This document shows, piece by piece, positions 14,862 to 24,543 of a stretch of DNA of 64,000 nucleotides; position 1 is the stretch's first letter, and each line of letters opens with the position of its first letter. The translations under genes and the position numbers were made by a program. A model generated the notes under the pieces. It ran no database searches. It was given only the letters and a program-made list of their open reading frames with translations, and was not told the origin of the DNA. Source of the stretch: Crotophaga sulcirostris (Eukaryota; Chordata; Aves; Cuculiformes; Crotophagidae); contig VYZB01000079.1 in NCBI GenBank assembly GCA_013397455.1, forward strand, positions 1,329,200 through 1,393,199. Reading direction: 5' to 3'.

Positions 14862-16176
14862 GAAGGAATTTTCAGCTTGCTTATTTTCTGTATATGGTAA
14901 TGACCTTTCCTCTGCTAGTGTGAGTTTTTCACAGAACTAAACAGGAAAGGAAAAACTGTAAACTGAAAAATAAGGAAGGAAAGGAACGGCACAAAAATGA
15001 AGGCTGGACCCAGAGAGACAACTATACGACTAGAAAATAATCAGAATTTAGGGAACATGAATATCACTTTAATCCACCTCTTTTGTGAACCTTTAAGGGA
15101 CAAATCTGCACAGTGTTCACCACCCTCGCAAATGGGCTTCCAACGAGTGACAACCACCACTGGTTTCCACCAGCTGAGGATCCCTACCCCAGACCTATCA
15201 CCATCTACAGGACCTTTCAGAAATCACACTTGTCCCATATGAAGGAAACACATTTGCAGCCTATTATTGTTGCATTTCCCAAAGCCTCAGCTGGCCAGCA
15301 CCTCCCAAGGGAGTGTTCCAGACCCCAAATCCCCCAAGCTTCTCTTGAGATACCATCAGCATTACTGTCACCTGGTTTGCTCTGACCTGATGGGAACTCT
15401 GCGTGAAACGGTGTTGAGATCACGCAAGGGATTAAAGTCAAGCAAGCACAAAAAGTTCTGCTGACTCAGACAGGCAGAAGTCTCCTCCTGAAAACCAGAC
15501 TCCTGAAAAGAGCCACATTTCCCAGTCAAACACTAGAAAGCGAATCCAATGTAAAACGCAACCCTCTCTCTGTTAGGAGCCCTGGAGATTAGAGCCAACT
15601 CAGCGCTGCACTTTTTTCCTGAACAGTCCCAACACTAAAATAAGATGCATATATCATTTCTTTAAAAAAGAGTTACTAAGGAATACGATACTGATTGTGG
15701 TCTTTGGGGGATTACTGAATTCATTTGACAAACTTCATATGCTCTTCTAGAAATAACAAATGCTTGCCGAAACATAACTCCTTTCCAATCTTACTCAGCC
15801 AACAAGTTAAGCCTTTTAGTATTTTTAGGAAAAAACACATTAAAGTGATAGAGTAACCCATACAAAAGGAAAAACTGTGTTTCGTTTAGTCCCCACTGAT
15901 AAAATGCCACTAACATTTCAGTCAACTGAAAATTCCACCAACAAATCAGTGTTGTGAATTTTAAGATGTGACTTTAAAGGCCCCGTTGATGGATTGCTGC
16001 TGTAATCAGAAAACATTAGTACGTTGTTAAAATTACAAGAATTACCCAATAACGGCTCTTAGGAAAGAGAAGCCAATTCCCCCAAAAGAGCAGAAAGCAG
16101 GCAGGGAAAGAAACAACCGCTCCGGCACAAAACTGTTTATATTTTCATTCCTAATTGTTTCCCAACGCGGCAGATA

Positions 16177-16320
16177 TTTCTAGGAGCACACGCTACACAA
16201 GTCCCTTGAGCAATTCAACCAGATTCCCCAGGAATTTCGGGTGTGAAACAGGCGCTTCTAGAGCAAGAGCAGCTCCTCTGTCCGAAACTCCAACCCCAGC
16301 TGCACGAAGTTGTACAAGAA
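16177..16320 (+). repeat. Diverged direct repeat, copy A (left of exon 1)
   Basis: This segment starts TTTCTAGGA and contains AAGTCCCTTGAGCAATTCAA. It aligns over about 140 bp, by eye at roughly 75-80 percent identity with small gaps, to 18357-18503 in the same orientation. Copy A lies about 200-345 bases inside the putative first intron and copy B lies upstream of the gap, so the pair brackets the exon, the gap and the CR1 cluster. Copy A is the more GC-rich of the two. It could be the remnant of a local duplication or two copies of an old interspersed repeat that I do not recognise. A CR1 3' end directly abuts the left side of copy B. Confidence 0.75.
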
Positions 16321-16373
16321 TTTCTCGCCCTCCTTTCACCGCACGGGACAGCCACCCCAAAAGAGCTGGCTTT

Positions 16374-16388
16374 AAAAAAAAAAAAAAA
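16374..16388. repeat. Homopolymer A tract
   Basis: Fifteen A bases follow GGCTTT, about 135 bases inside the intron from the splice donor. On the gene's strand this is a T tract. It lies too close to the donor to be an acceptor polypyrimidine tract for the same intron. Confidence 0.9.
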
Positions 16389-16429
16389 TAAAATTGTAAA
16401 ACAGCAGCGCTGCGATGCGGAGTCAAACA

Positions 16430-16613
16430 CAGCAGTGAAGTTCCATGCAACCCTCCCGCACCTCAACTCCCCGGCGGCGCTCGGAGCCACCGAGGGGCTC
16501 CTGCCCCCCCCCCGCACCCACCTGGGCTGAGGCCGCTCTGGAAGTAGAAGACGAGGAGCAGGAGCGAGCCCAGGCAGGCGGCCAGCGCCAGCCGCGGCGC
16601 CCGGCTCCGCCGC
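16430..16613. promoter_or_regulatory. CpG-island edge at the 5' end of the gene
   Basis: CpG dinucleotides are frequent here (for example CCCCGGCGGCGCTCGG and CCGCGGCGCCCGGC), in strong contrast with the CpG-poor flanks. The block runs into the assembly gap, as expected for a GC-rich promoter and first exon that sequenced poorly. The transcription start itself is not visible and probably lies in the gap. Transcription would run leftwards. Confidence 0.7.
16522..16613 (-). CDS. CHST13: Partial first coding exon, chondroitin 4-O-sulfotransferase (CHST11/CHST13 type)
   Basis: On the minus strand the 92 visible bases give 30 codons plus one base. The reading starts with a basic run (RRSRAPR), continues into a hydrophobic segment beginning LALAACLGS, then LLLLVFYF, and ends QSGLSP. 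This is the layout of a type II Golgi membrane protein: short basic cytoplasmic tail, then signal anchor. Known CHST11 proteins carry the closely similar pattern CLGSF followed by FYFQS in the same place, and human CHST13 has an arginine-rich start followed by AAACLG. Members transfer sulfate from PAPS to the 4-O position of GalNAc in chondroitin. The exon ends CCCAG followed by GTGGGT (donor at 16521-16516, phase 1); the split codon begins with G, which would fit the valine after HP in CHST11. The start codon is lost in the gap. CHST11 is extremely conserved and usually reads MNRICRMVLAT here, so the GC-rich divergent version favours CHST13. The family call is fairly safe and the paralogue choice is tentative. 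Confidence 0.55.
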
Positions 16614-16886
16614 NNNNNNNNNNNNNNNNNNNNNNNNNNNNNNNNNNNNNNNNNNNNNNNNNNNNNNNNNNNNNNNNNNNNNNNNNNNNNNNNNNNNNNN
16701 NNNNNNNNNNNNNNNNNNNNNNNNNNNNNNNNNNNNNNNNNNNNNNNNNNNNNNNNNNNNNNNNNNNNNNNNNNNNNNNNNNNNNNNNNNNNNNNNNNNN
16801 NNNNNNNNNNNNNNNNNNNNNNNNNNNNNNNNNNNNNNNNNNNNNNNNNNNNNNNNNNNNNNNNNNNNNNNNNNNNNNNNNNNNNN
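16614..16886. other. Assembly gap (273 Ns)
   Basis: All bases are N. The left edge is within a CpG-rich coding exon and the right edge is ordinary sequence 83 bases before a CR1 fragment. The gap therefore probably hides the start codon, the 5' UTR and the core promoter. Its true length is unknown. Open frames that appear to cross it consist of undefined residues and have no meaning. Confidence 0.98.
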
Positions 16887-16968
16887 CTTAACCTCACGCT
16901 GCCAGCCCCACCGCTGAGCCCTGTCCCCGAGCACCGCATCCACAGGGGTTTGGAAGCTGGGACGCCCT
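16887..16968. other. Short unique sequence between gap and CR1 cluster
   Basis: This is the only non-repetitive sequence left between the gap and the first CR1 fragment. It is GC-rich without the CpG density seen on the left of the gap. If the promoter lies in the gap, this is its immediate upstream flank. No TATA box or clear element is seen. Confidence 0.5.
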
Positions 16969-17262
16969 TCACAGAACCATGGAATCGCCTGGGTGGAAAA
17001 GACCTTTGACACCATGGAGTCCAACTGTACCTGTCCCCTACTGAACCACCCCTGAGCACCTCATCTATCACACAGTATCACAGTCTTACAAGGTTGGAAA
17101 GGACCTCTGAGATCATCGAGTCCAACCTGTGACCATCGACCCATCTTTTAGGGATGGTGACTCCCCCACTGCCCTGGGCAGCCTGTGCCAGTGCTTCACC
17201 ACTCTTTTCAGTAACGAAATTTTTCCAAATATCCAATCTGACCCCCCTCCCCGGCACAACTT
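16969..17262 (-). mobile_element. CR1 LINE 3' fragment, interrupted by a second CR1 tail
   Basis: The plus strand reads TCACAGAACCATGGAATCGC and then GTGGAAAAGACCTTTGA, the reverse complement of a CR1 3' end. The match stops at about 17066 (CATCTAT) and resumes at about 17139 (CCCATCTTTTAGGGATGG). In the related copy at 56769 those two stretches are contiguous, so a separate tail sits between them. The resumed part runs to about 17262, where orientation flips. Minus-strand frames give decayed fragments of the ORF2 C-terminus (for example [11 protein letters not shown]). Confidence 0.85.
17067..17138 (-). mobile_element. Nested short CR1 tail (about 70 bp)
   Basis: The plus strand reads CACAGTATCACAG, then AAGGTTGGAAAGGACCTCTG and AGATCATCGAGTCCAACC. 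This is the 3' terminus of a CR1 subfamily different from its host, and the same tail recurs at 63362. Such extreme 5' truncation is usual for CR1. Because it interrupts the surrounding element it must have inserted later. Confidence 0.75.
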
Positions 17263-17773
17263 GAAGTACTGCGTGCAGTTTTGGGTGCCACAGTATAAAA
17301 AGGACATAAAATTGCTGGAGAACGTCCAGAGGAGGCCACAAAGCTGGTGAAGGGGTCCAAAGGGGAAACTGTATGAGGAGCGGCTGAAGTCACTTGGTCT
17401 GTTCAGCCTGGAGAAGAGGAGACTGAGGGGCGACCTCATATCAATTTGCTGCCTTCTCACAAGGGCAAATTGTGAAAACAGGTGCTGATCTCTTCTCTCT
17501 GGTGACCAATGATAGGGCTAGAGGTAAGGGCAGGAATATGTGCCAGGGGAGGTTTAGACTGGATATTAGGAAGAGGTTCTTCACCCAGAGGGTGGTGGAG
17601 CACTGGAACAGCTCCCCAGGGAAGCAGTCATGGCACCCAGTCTGTCAGTATTCCAGAAGCATTTGGACAATGTCCTCAGCTACATGGTGTGAATGTTGGG
17701 AGTGTCCCATGTAGGGACAGGAGTTGGACTCGATCCTTTTGAGTCCCTTCCAACTCGGGTAATTCTATGATTT
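17262..17773 (+). mobile_element. CR1 LINE 3' portion, about 510 bp
   Basis: The element begins near TTGAAGTACTGCGTGCAGTT and ends at AATTCTATGATTT. It encodes decayed pieces of the CR1 ORF2 C-terminus in shifted frames, including [16 protein letters not shown] near 17400 and [17 protein letters not shown] near 17560. The 3' untranslated part follows and ends in the CR1 terminal repeat. It abuts oppositely oriented CR1 sequence on both sides, so the locus is a head-to-head and tail-to-tail mosaic. Confidence 0.85.
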
Positions 17774-17936
17774 CCTCCCATCCTATCACCCATCACTTGG
17801 GAGAACAGACCAACACTCACCTCACTACAACCTCCTTTCAGGCAGTTGTCGACAGTGATGAGGTTTCCCCTCAGCCTCCTCTTCTCTAGCCTAAACAACC
17901 CTCAGCTGCACCTCGTAAGGTTTGTTCTCCACCTCC
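17774..17936 (-). mobile_element. Internal CR1 fragment
   Basis: The plus strand CCCATCACTTGGGAGAACAG, then CAACCTCCTTTCAGGCAGTT and TCAGCCTCCTCTTCTCTAG, corresponds on the minus strand to CR1 ORF2 C-terminal sequence ([13 protein letters not shown], then [10 protein letters not shown]). It matches the internal part of the copy at 57000-57170. It has neither the 3' terminus nor the 5' part, so it is a broken piece, possibly split from a neighbour by the adjacent plus-strand insertion. Confidence 0.8.
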
Positions 17937-18061
17937 CTACGGAACTCCCGTGAGATGGCTTTGAAACTCCTCACAGGAGAAGGGAGAGTTACTGATGTGC
18001 TGACCAGGCTCAGGATTTTCCTGATGACTTTTCTCAGCGTGTTCTGAACTGTTTCCCAATG
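17937..18061. other. Unassigned spacer inside the CR1 cluster
   Basis: About 125 bases between two CR1 pieces that I cannot assign with confidence. Words such as GACTTTTCTCAGCGTGTTCT may be degraded CR1. No gene is visible. Confidence 0.4.
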
Positions 18062-18357
18062 AGGGAGTTTTTACAAGGGCATGTAGTGATAGGATGACGA
18101 GGTACGGCTTTAAATTGGAATGGGGAGAGTTTAATTAGACATTAGGAAGAAATTCTTCACAATGAGGCTGGTGAGGCCCTGGCACAGGTGGCCCAGGGAA
18201 GTTGTGGGTGCCCCCTCCCTGGAGGTGTTCAAGGCCAGGCTGGATGGGGCCTGGAGCAGCCTGGGCTGGTGGGAGGTGTCCCTGCCCATGGCAGGGACGT
18301 GAAACTGGATGATCTTTAAGTCCCTTTCCAATCCAAATAATTCTATGATTCTATGAT
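18062..18357 (+). mobile_element. CR1 LINE 3' end with intact terminal repeat
   Basis: The sequence runs from TTTTTACAAGGGCATGTAGTG through AGACATTAGGAAGAAATTC, CTGCCCATGGCAGGGACGTG and GATGATCTTTAAGTCCCTTT to TTCTATGATTCTATGAT. This is the classic last 300 bases of an avian CR1. The copy abuts the diverged direct repeat copy B with no spacer. Confidence 0.93.
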
Positions 18358-18503
18358 TTCTAGGACTACAGAAGTCCCTTGAGCAATTCAACTGGATTCC
18401 CTGGGAGTTTTGGTCACTGTGGGTATGAAATAGGTACTTCTGGAACAGAGCAGCTCCTCTTGTCTGTCCTGAGTACTCGCTCAGCATCACAAAGTTTCGT
18501 GGT
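18357..18503 (+). repeat. Diverged direct repeat, copy B (upstream side)
   Basis: It starts TTTCTAGGA, contains GAAGTCCCTTGAGCAATTCA and AGCAGCTCCTCTTGTC, and aligns to copy A at 16177-16320. Relative to copy A it has several C-to-T and G-to-A type differences, as expected from CpG decay. It also has about six extra bases near 18415-18421. It follows directly on a CR1 3' end, so the CR1 insertion or a recombination between CR1s may define its left boundary. Confidence 0.75.
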
Positions 18504-21500
18504 CTTAAAATAAACCTTCTCTTTCTTGGTTTTTTTTTTTTATTTTCTGGCTAACCCCCGCCCTGCAGACTTTAACTGAGAGCAATAATGTCTCTGACTA
18601 ATTCCATCTCAAGTTATAGAGAAGCAGGACATAATTTTCTACTAATGTCAGCATGTTTTTGGAAAGCAAGAGCGCAAAGCTCTCTTATGGCATCCTCTAA
18701 CCTCCAGGCAAATGAGCTGCAGGCAAAACAAGCTCTCAACTTCTGTTGCCCCAGTTTTGAAATAGCAGCAACACTGTTGACCCATCTCTGTAAAACACTC
18801 AAGATCTACTCAAAGCCCACTTGCCAAATTAGAAAGCCAGGCTGAGAGCTGGATCCCCACTGACAATAGTCAATCACTGCTTCTCTCTTCATCCCAAAAT
18901 ACTTCAAGAAAAAGAGGACAGCTCAAGGAGAAGCCACTGAGAATGGCAAAGAAAGCCTGTGCATGTGCACCATGGGCTTCATTCTGCCCTCATTTAGGGC
19001 AGAGTAAATCAGGAGGAGGAATTCATTGCAGTGAGGGAAGGTGGAATAAAATAAGAATCTGAACAGCATCTTGCAGGCCAAGTGAGTGATGACCATGAAA
19101 TTACACAGCTCATTTAAGTCACTGTTGAATGGTCTAGAGAGGGGCAATAAATATGAGACCACAACTCAGACCCTAACATAGCTATACCTCCTTGCAAGGA
19201 CTCACCAGTGTCTGCACTATTTAGTAGAACAGATAACCTCAGGTCCTGGGCCCTGTGCCTGTCTGATGTCTGCAGGGAGGGACTGTAACCCCTGCCACTG
19301 CAGAGTGAGACAGACAATGCTAGGGGAGGGTTGATAGCTGCCTGTTGGGAACGGCTCTGCAGGTGTAGGTTGTTCTCTTGTTGCAAGTGGTGCAGCAAGT
19401 TTGGCCTCCTTGGTGAGAGTGCAAAGAGCTGGGATCTACCTCACATGGGCTGAGAGACCCCAGGGACAAAGAGGCTGGCTGAGCCTAGGAGGGGAGGAGG
19501 GAGTGCTGTGTGTGAGTACATTTTGATGTCTGCTTATAGACCTTTCCTTTGCAATGGGGACGCACTACAAAGTGAGACCTCCCTTTATTTTTGTTTCTGA
19601 AGAGGCTTCCAACAACCACAGAGACATAAAGACATATAAAGACATAGTTTTGTCAGCATTCAAGGAGACCAGAGCGGTTCTCTGGGTGTCTGCCACAGCA
19701 AAAAGACATCTGGCACAGCTGTCCTTAAACATCTCAAGGGAACAGAATGAGGTTCAGAGACTGAAATTAAACCCAGTCTGTGCAGTGGGAGCCCCTTCCA
19801 GAGAGCAGCTTTTCAGGAGCTGGAAGGTGCACTCAGACAGTAGGTGAGTTTTTCACTATTTGCATTTCCCAATACTGAAACATCAGAAAATCTGGACCAA
19901 GGCTCTTGGAGGACCTAAGGAAAATAATCATCCTTTTAGCTCAGCTTCCCCAGGTTCAGCAGAAGAAATAAAAACAGTGCCAACTGACCAAACTTCACCC
20001 ATAGTTGAGCATTCCTTCAAAAGAAACTACAGTAAAACACCCCAGTTGAAACTCAGACACTGACCTGTTGAGTCCTGCTGACTTCTGTCTGTATTTCATT
20101 CCCTGAGGGCAGGGCCGAGGCCATCTGTGATCACATCAGATATGCAAGGCTGATCTTCCAACAGTCCAAGGTGAACATGCCGTAATCTGCAGGGCTAGAT
20201 GAGGTAAGGGGAAGCACGTCACGAAGATTTTATAGGAATACTACTTGGACTCAGCTGCAAATATGATCAGCTCCAATGCTAAAACACTACTTTTAGAAGG
20301 AAAAACACATTTTCAATGGGAAAATTACGGCAAGAGCTGTTGGGTAGCAATGACACCAGCTGCTGGGAGGTCAGGGCTTTTCTGTTGCCTAGTTCTGTGT
20401 GTCTGAGAAACCTCCTCAGCCCCCATGCTGATGTCTTGTACCACCTCCCTTCCCCTGAAGCCCTGCTATACAGAAAAGAAAGAGCAACCCCAGCCCATAA
20501 GGCAGACAACAGTGGCTGGTGCTTATCTGAGAGGTCACCCCAGAAGCATAGAAGGGCAGGGAGTTAAGCCTAAGCTCTCAGACTCTCAAATTATTATCCC
20601 AAGCCTATTTCTAAGGTAATCATCAGATTCAGCCTGCGTTGGAGAAGCCCCTGTCTCCCTCCCCAAGCCTCACTGGTGATGGGAGAACAACTGAGGCACG
20701 AAGCACACATGAAATACGACTGCTTAGCAGCACATGTGAAATGAGTGTGGCAGTTTTCCATGGGTGAGCACTAAGCCTGGTTCTCTTAATCTGCTGCTTT
20801 GCCAGGTTAGTTGGAAGAACTGAGAAATAGTATTCCCTAGAGACTGGCAACGGCTCCTTCTCTGCCAGGCTGTGAACTCCCCATGGAGGGGCTGCTCTGC
20901 ACAGTGCCTCGCTGTGGGGTTCAGACCATGGCTGGAGCTTGATGAGTGTAAAAGCAATATTGATAACTAAGAATAATGGTCAAAAGGTACTAATGGAGGG
21001 AATTTATTTGTTACTGCTGAGGCCTAGAACTGCATCGGACTTGTAGGTGAAGAGAGAGTGTTTTTTGCCTGCAGAAAGATGCTGTGCCTTTGGTCCAGTG
21101 CATGCTTTGATTCCCTCCCTGCTCATTAGCAGTGCTCGTTACTGTCCTCTCAGCAGGTTTCTCACAAATGCCTTGCTGTTTCCCAGGACCTTGGTGCCTC
21201 TGAGTGAGATTAACCCCAAGCTTTGGTCTGATGACCAGGTTGAATGGAAATGAAACATCAGCTAGTTTCAGCTGGAAACTGAGGAATCTGTTGAACACCT
21301 CCTCCCCCAGTCCTGGTTTTCCAGCTACTGTGAAAAGGAGCCTTTTTAGGAGATATTTTGCTTTTGCACCCAGTTATTTGATTCTAGAGCCTGAATGCTG
21401 AATGCCACGGAAATAGTTTACCCTGGCTGCATGCTGGTGACACCTCCATCTGCTGGTGGCCAGGCACCAGTGCACACTGTGTTTGCTGCCAGAGCCCCCC

Positions 21501-21717
21501 GGTTTTATCAAGCTAGCAAAGGCTGGGGCAGATGTGTAGGGCTGATCACACTGATGCAGTACAGGCTTTCTTCAGAAAGCAACATCAGGAAAGCTACTTA
21601 TTGAAATGACTGTTGGCAATCTCCTCTCTGTTTTCCTAGTACTGCATTGGACATCACCCTGTCTCCAGGATGTCTACGAGCACCAATGTGACCTCTCAAT
21701 GCTTTGTTTTAAATTTT

Positions 21718-21870
21718 ATGGAATCACTGTAATATGTCAGCTGAGAGGGACCTTGCAAAGCCCCAGCTCATCCCCTGCTTGAGCGGATGTAGGTGCAGTT
21801 GTTCTGAAACTTTCCGAGATGGACATCCTGTGATCTTGCCAAGCAATCCCTTCCAGCTCTACAAACCCTC
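21718..21870 (-). mobile_element. Probable old, decayed CR1 tail
   Basis: The plus strand has GGAATCACTGTAATATGTCA, then GAGAGGGACCTTGCAAAGCC and CAGCTCATCCCCTGCTTGAG. This parallels the reverse complement of a CR1 3' end (GAATCACAGAAT, then GGGACCT, ATC, CCCCTGCTCAAG). It is much more diverged than the other copies, so it is either an old subfamily or chance resemblance. Confidence 0.45.
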
Positions 21871-22822
21871 AAAAGGTTTTCCTACTACCTGATCTGAACC
21901 ATCCTTGTCATAACTGGGACCCAGTAAATTTTGCCCTGAAAGACAAGCAAGGGACCTGGTTCTGTCACATTTTTGTATTAACCAGGGAAGGTCAATTCTG
22001 CTAATATTACCAAGGTGGAATACATGTTTTCTCAAGAAGTATACAGATTTTCCACCATCTCCTGTAGTGCTTTTCACCTGAAGAATGTGGATTTTCAAAT
22101 ATAATTTCATCAAAACACTAGCATTTATGACTACTTTGCACAGATTTATAACAGCTGTAGTTCAAAGCAGCAGCAAATCACGTTGGGGTGGACTTTTCTC
22201 CATAAAGTGCTAGAGTAAATATTTGCAGGTTCAGTATATAAGAGAAACCAGTTGGATAAAGGTAGAATTTACATTAGATACCTCTGGAGAGGTAACTGGA
22301 GAGTTAAAAGTACACATAATAAAACAAGACACTTGGTGGATCTTTTAAATCCATGACCAGATTTTGCCACTTGTTCATATAATGTAGCACTAATGCCTTG
22401 AGAAATCTCCTTGGTGTCAGGAGAACAGGGCAGGGAATAAAGAGCTGATCCCAAAGACACTCCACACCCTGGGGAATCCCACTGATTCACTGGGTATGAC
22501 AGCATACATTGCCTAAAGTTAAGCAGGTTCATATGCCTTGTCAGAAAAAAAAAAAGGTGCTAAGGGTTAGGATAATGCAAATAGCATCTGGTCCTGAGTA
22601 GTTAATACTGCAACCTGGCTAATTCCATAGCTTGCCGACCTTTCTGTTCCCAAACAATGCGCTAATCACTTCCCAGAGATTCTTTTGCAATTATCTCCTG
22701 GGAAATCTCCCCGGAGACAAAGAAACTAAAAACTGGGCTCTTGCTTCTCATCATGAAATGCTGGCCTCTGTCAAAATAGATTTCAAGAGATCATTCCTTT
22801 AACTTTCTTTCTGCCACAATTT

Positions 22823-22850
22823 AAAAATAATAATAATAATAAAAAAAAAA
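22823..22850. repeat. AAT microsatellite with A tract
   Basis: TTAAAAATAATAATAATAAT is followed by ten A bases. It is a short simple repeat that may be polymorphic. Confidence 0.9.
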
Positions 22851-24383
22851 GCAAGCAGCAGCTGTTTTCTTTTAAAAGCACCAGTGGTGATGGGAGGAAA
22901 CCATATTACAGGCTCTGAGGACTACTTTCTGCCTGCAATGCTTGCATCTACTCGAAATGCTGTTGGTATGATGGAAACTCCCATCGACCATTTTATTCAG
23001 TGGTGGCAACTAGGGAACGTGTTTGCCTTTTGTACCAGGCATTTATGTTTCATTAGTTTATATACTGTTACCACCTGGGAGCTTGTTCTCTGCTGATGTC
23101 TGATTTAGAGGCTCACATGAGGAAGGGATGTGATTTACAGATATACAGTGGAAACCCAGTTGCCCTTGTTCTTAGTACAGCATTGGGAATGGCAGTTGCT
23201 TCCGACAGCAAGAGCAGCAAACCTGTCAAGGCTCCCACTAGGAGTGTGAGACTCCTGCAGTCGGCGTTTGCTTCGTGCTCTGCTGTCTCTTACACGTTCA
23301 CAGCACAAAGCCACAGCCTCTCCCTGCTGCCCAAAGCACCAGTCACAACTGGTCAGCCCTATCCGCCATCCCTGTAACAGGTACGTGCAGGGTCATACAA
23401 AGAGAAGGAGATGCTGTAATATTGTTCCACGGTCGAGGTGGGAACCAGCTAATGACTTTTCTGCTCAAGGGAACCCTGCAAAGCCCTGGAGCAAGCTGCC
23501 ACTTTGGTCCTACCCATCATATGTCATTGCACAGCAGACGACTCAATACATAGCTTCTCCTTCATTGCAAGGAAACACAATTCAGAGAGAGAAGATGGAG
23601 GAAAGTAATTTTTTTTGCTGTGATCTCCAGTGAGCAAAGTTTTACACAGAGCAGAGACTCGTATACTTGGTGCTCCTTTTTTACAATCTGATTATACTGG
23701 CTGGGAAAGAGGGGTCTGAGCATTTCAAGCACAAATAGGTCTTACAAGGAAAAACATGTTTCCCTCTGGAGGCAGGTGGTTCTCCCTCTCATGCCTTTAG
23801 TTGTTGCCTCCTCCAAAGAAGAACTGTATCTGCAACATCATGAGTGCTTTGAAGGGAAGGGTAAAACTCCTGAAACAGGACCCGTAGGGTTTTACCTGGC
23901 TCACAAACACCTAATTCAGAGCAGGTACATTGCCGCACTTTTCATAGGACACAAATAACTTCTCTTGCAGATTCCTTCAGATTACTGACCACTGAATATT
24001 CACTATTTAGTAAAAATATCTTCTGCCTCATTCTTACTTTGCGCTGCAAGTCCCAACAAATAACACCAAACCTTGTGGGGAAAAAAATACATGTACTTTT
24101 ATAGTTATAAACCTAAATCCCTCAGGACAGGATGGGCTCTCAAGGGTCCAAGCCTGTAATTTTTTGAACAGATGAAAAAGCATGACTGCATCCTGTGCCT
24201 TGCTGCATCATTTCACAGTGCGGCACAGGAATATTTAAATCCCTGGGGCATTACGAGCACTGCCCTACTGCCTGACTTTGGGATTAAAAACAAATCGTGA
24301 ACAGTCTTCCCCAGAGAAATCAAGGCCCTTCTCATGATGGCCAGATCCACCCAGGACTGCAACATCCACCTCTGGGGTGGGAA

Positions 24384-24543
24384 GGGACAAATCTCTGTGG
24401 CCAGCTTTCTGCAGGGACAGCTTTCCACAGGGACAACTCTCTGCAGGGAGTCATTACAGTTAGGGTTAAGCTTAGGGTTAGGGTCCAGCTTAGTCTCAGG
24501 GTTAAAGTTGTCCCTACAAAGAGTTGGCTGTGGAGAGTTGCCC
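24384..24543. repeat. Imperfect inverted repeat with 16-bp tandem units and TTAGGG-like core
   Basis: The left arm 24384-24424 (GGGACAAATCTCTGTGGCCA onward) matches the reverse complement of 24504-24543 over about 40 bases with few gaps. Three 16-bp units (24404-24419, 24420-24435, 24436-24451; GCTTTCTGCAGGGACA type) overlap the left arm. Between the arms the sequence reads GTTAGGGTTAAGC, then TTAGGGTTAGGG, then CAGGGTTAAAG, which is vertebrate telomere-like repeat in degenerate form (24459-24506). The whole could fold into a large hairpin. It looks like a small minisatellite or a telomere-repeat insertion at a repaired break. Confidence 0.75.

Larger units (their letters stand above)
1..16521 (-). 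other. Putative intron 1 of the leftward CHST-type gene; no exon seen
   Basis: This stretch follows the splice donor of the partial exon at 16522-16613 and is therefore read as the 5' part of its first intron. I looked on the minus strand for later exons of the sulfotransferase family, in particular the 5'-PSB segment resembling YCYVPKVACTNWKR and the 3'-PB segment resembling FLFVREPFERL, and saw neither. The longest open frames (for example 1495-2055 plus and 5679-6092 minus) resemble no family I know and have no recognisable splice context. The sequence is moderately GC-rich and largely free of recognisable interspersed repeats. The intron reading depends entirely on the exon call. Other noncoding RNA could be present and would not be visible to me. 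Confidence 0.5.
18504..24383. other. Noncoding upstream or intergenic sequence
   Basis: No exon, RNA gene or intact mobile element is recognised. A T tract lies at 18530-18540, a short AGACATAA-type triplication at about 19621-19645, a probable old CR1 tail at 21718 and an AAT microsatellite at 22823. The open frames are short and resemble no family I know. Confidence 0.5.

Noticed and set aside
16193..16450. Copy A of the direct repeat as a coding exon (open minus-strand frame)
   Set aside because: The matching copy B does not keep the frame and the segment lies inside the intron, so coding is unlikely.
16215..17071. Minus-strand open frames of 200-270 codons across the gap
   Set aside because: More than 90 of their residues are undefined because of the Ns, and their right-hand parts are CR1 or flanking sequence. 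Only the 92-base exon portion is supported.
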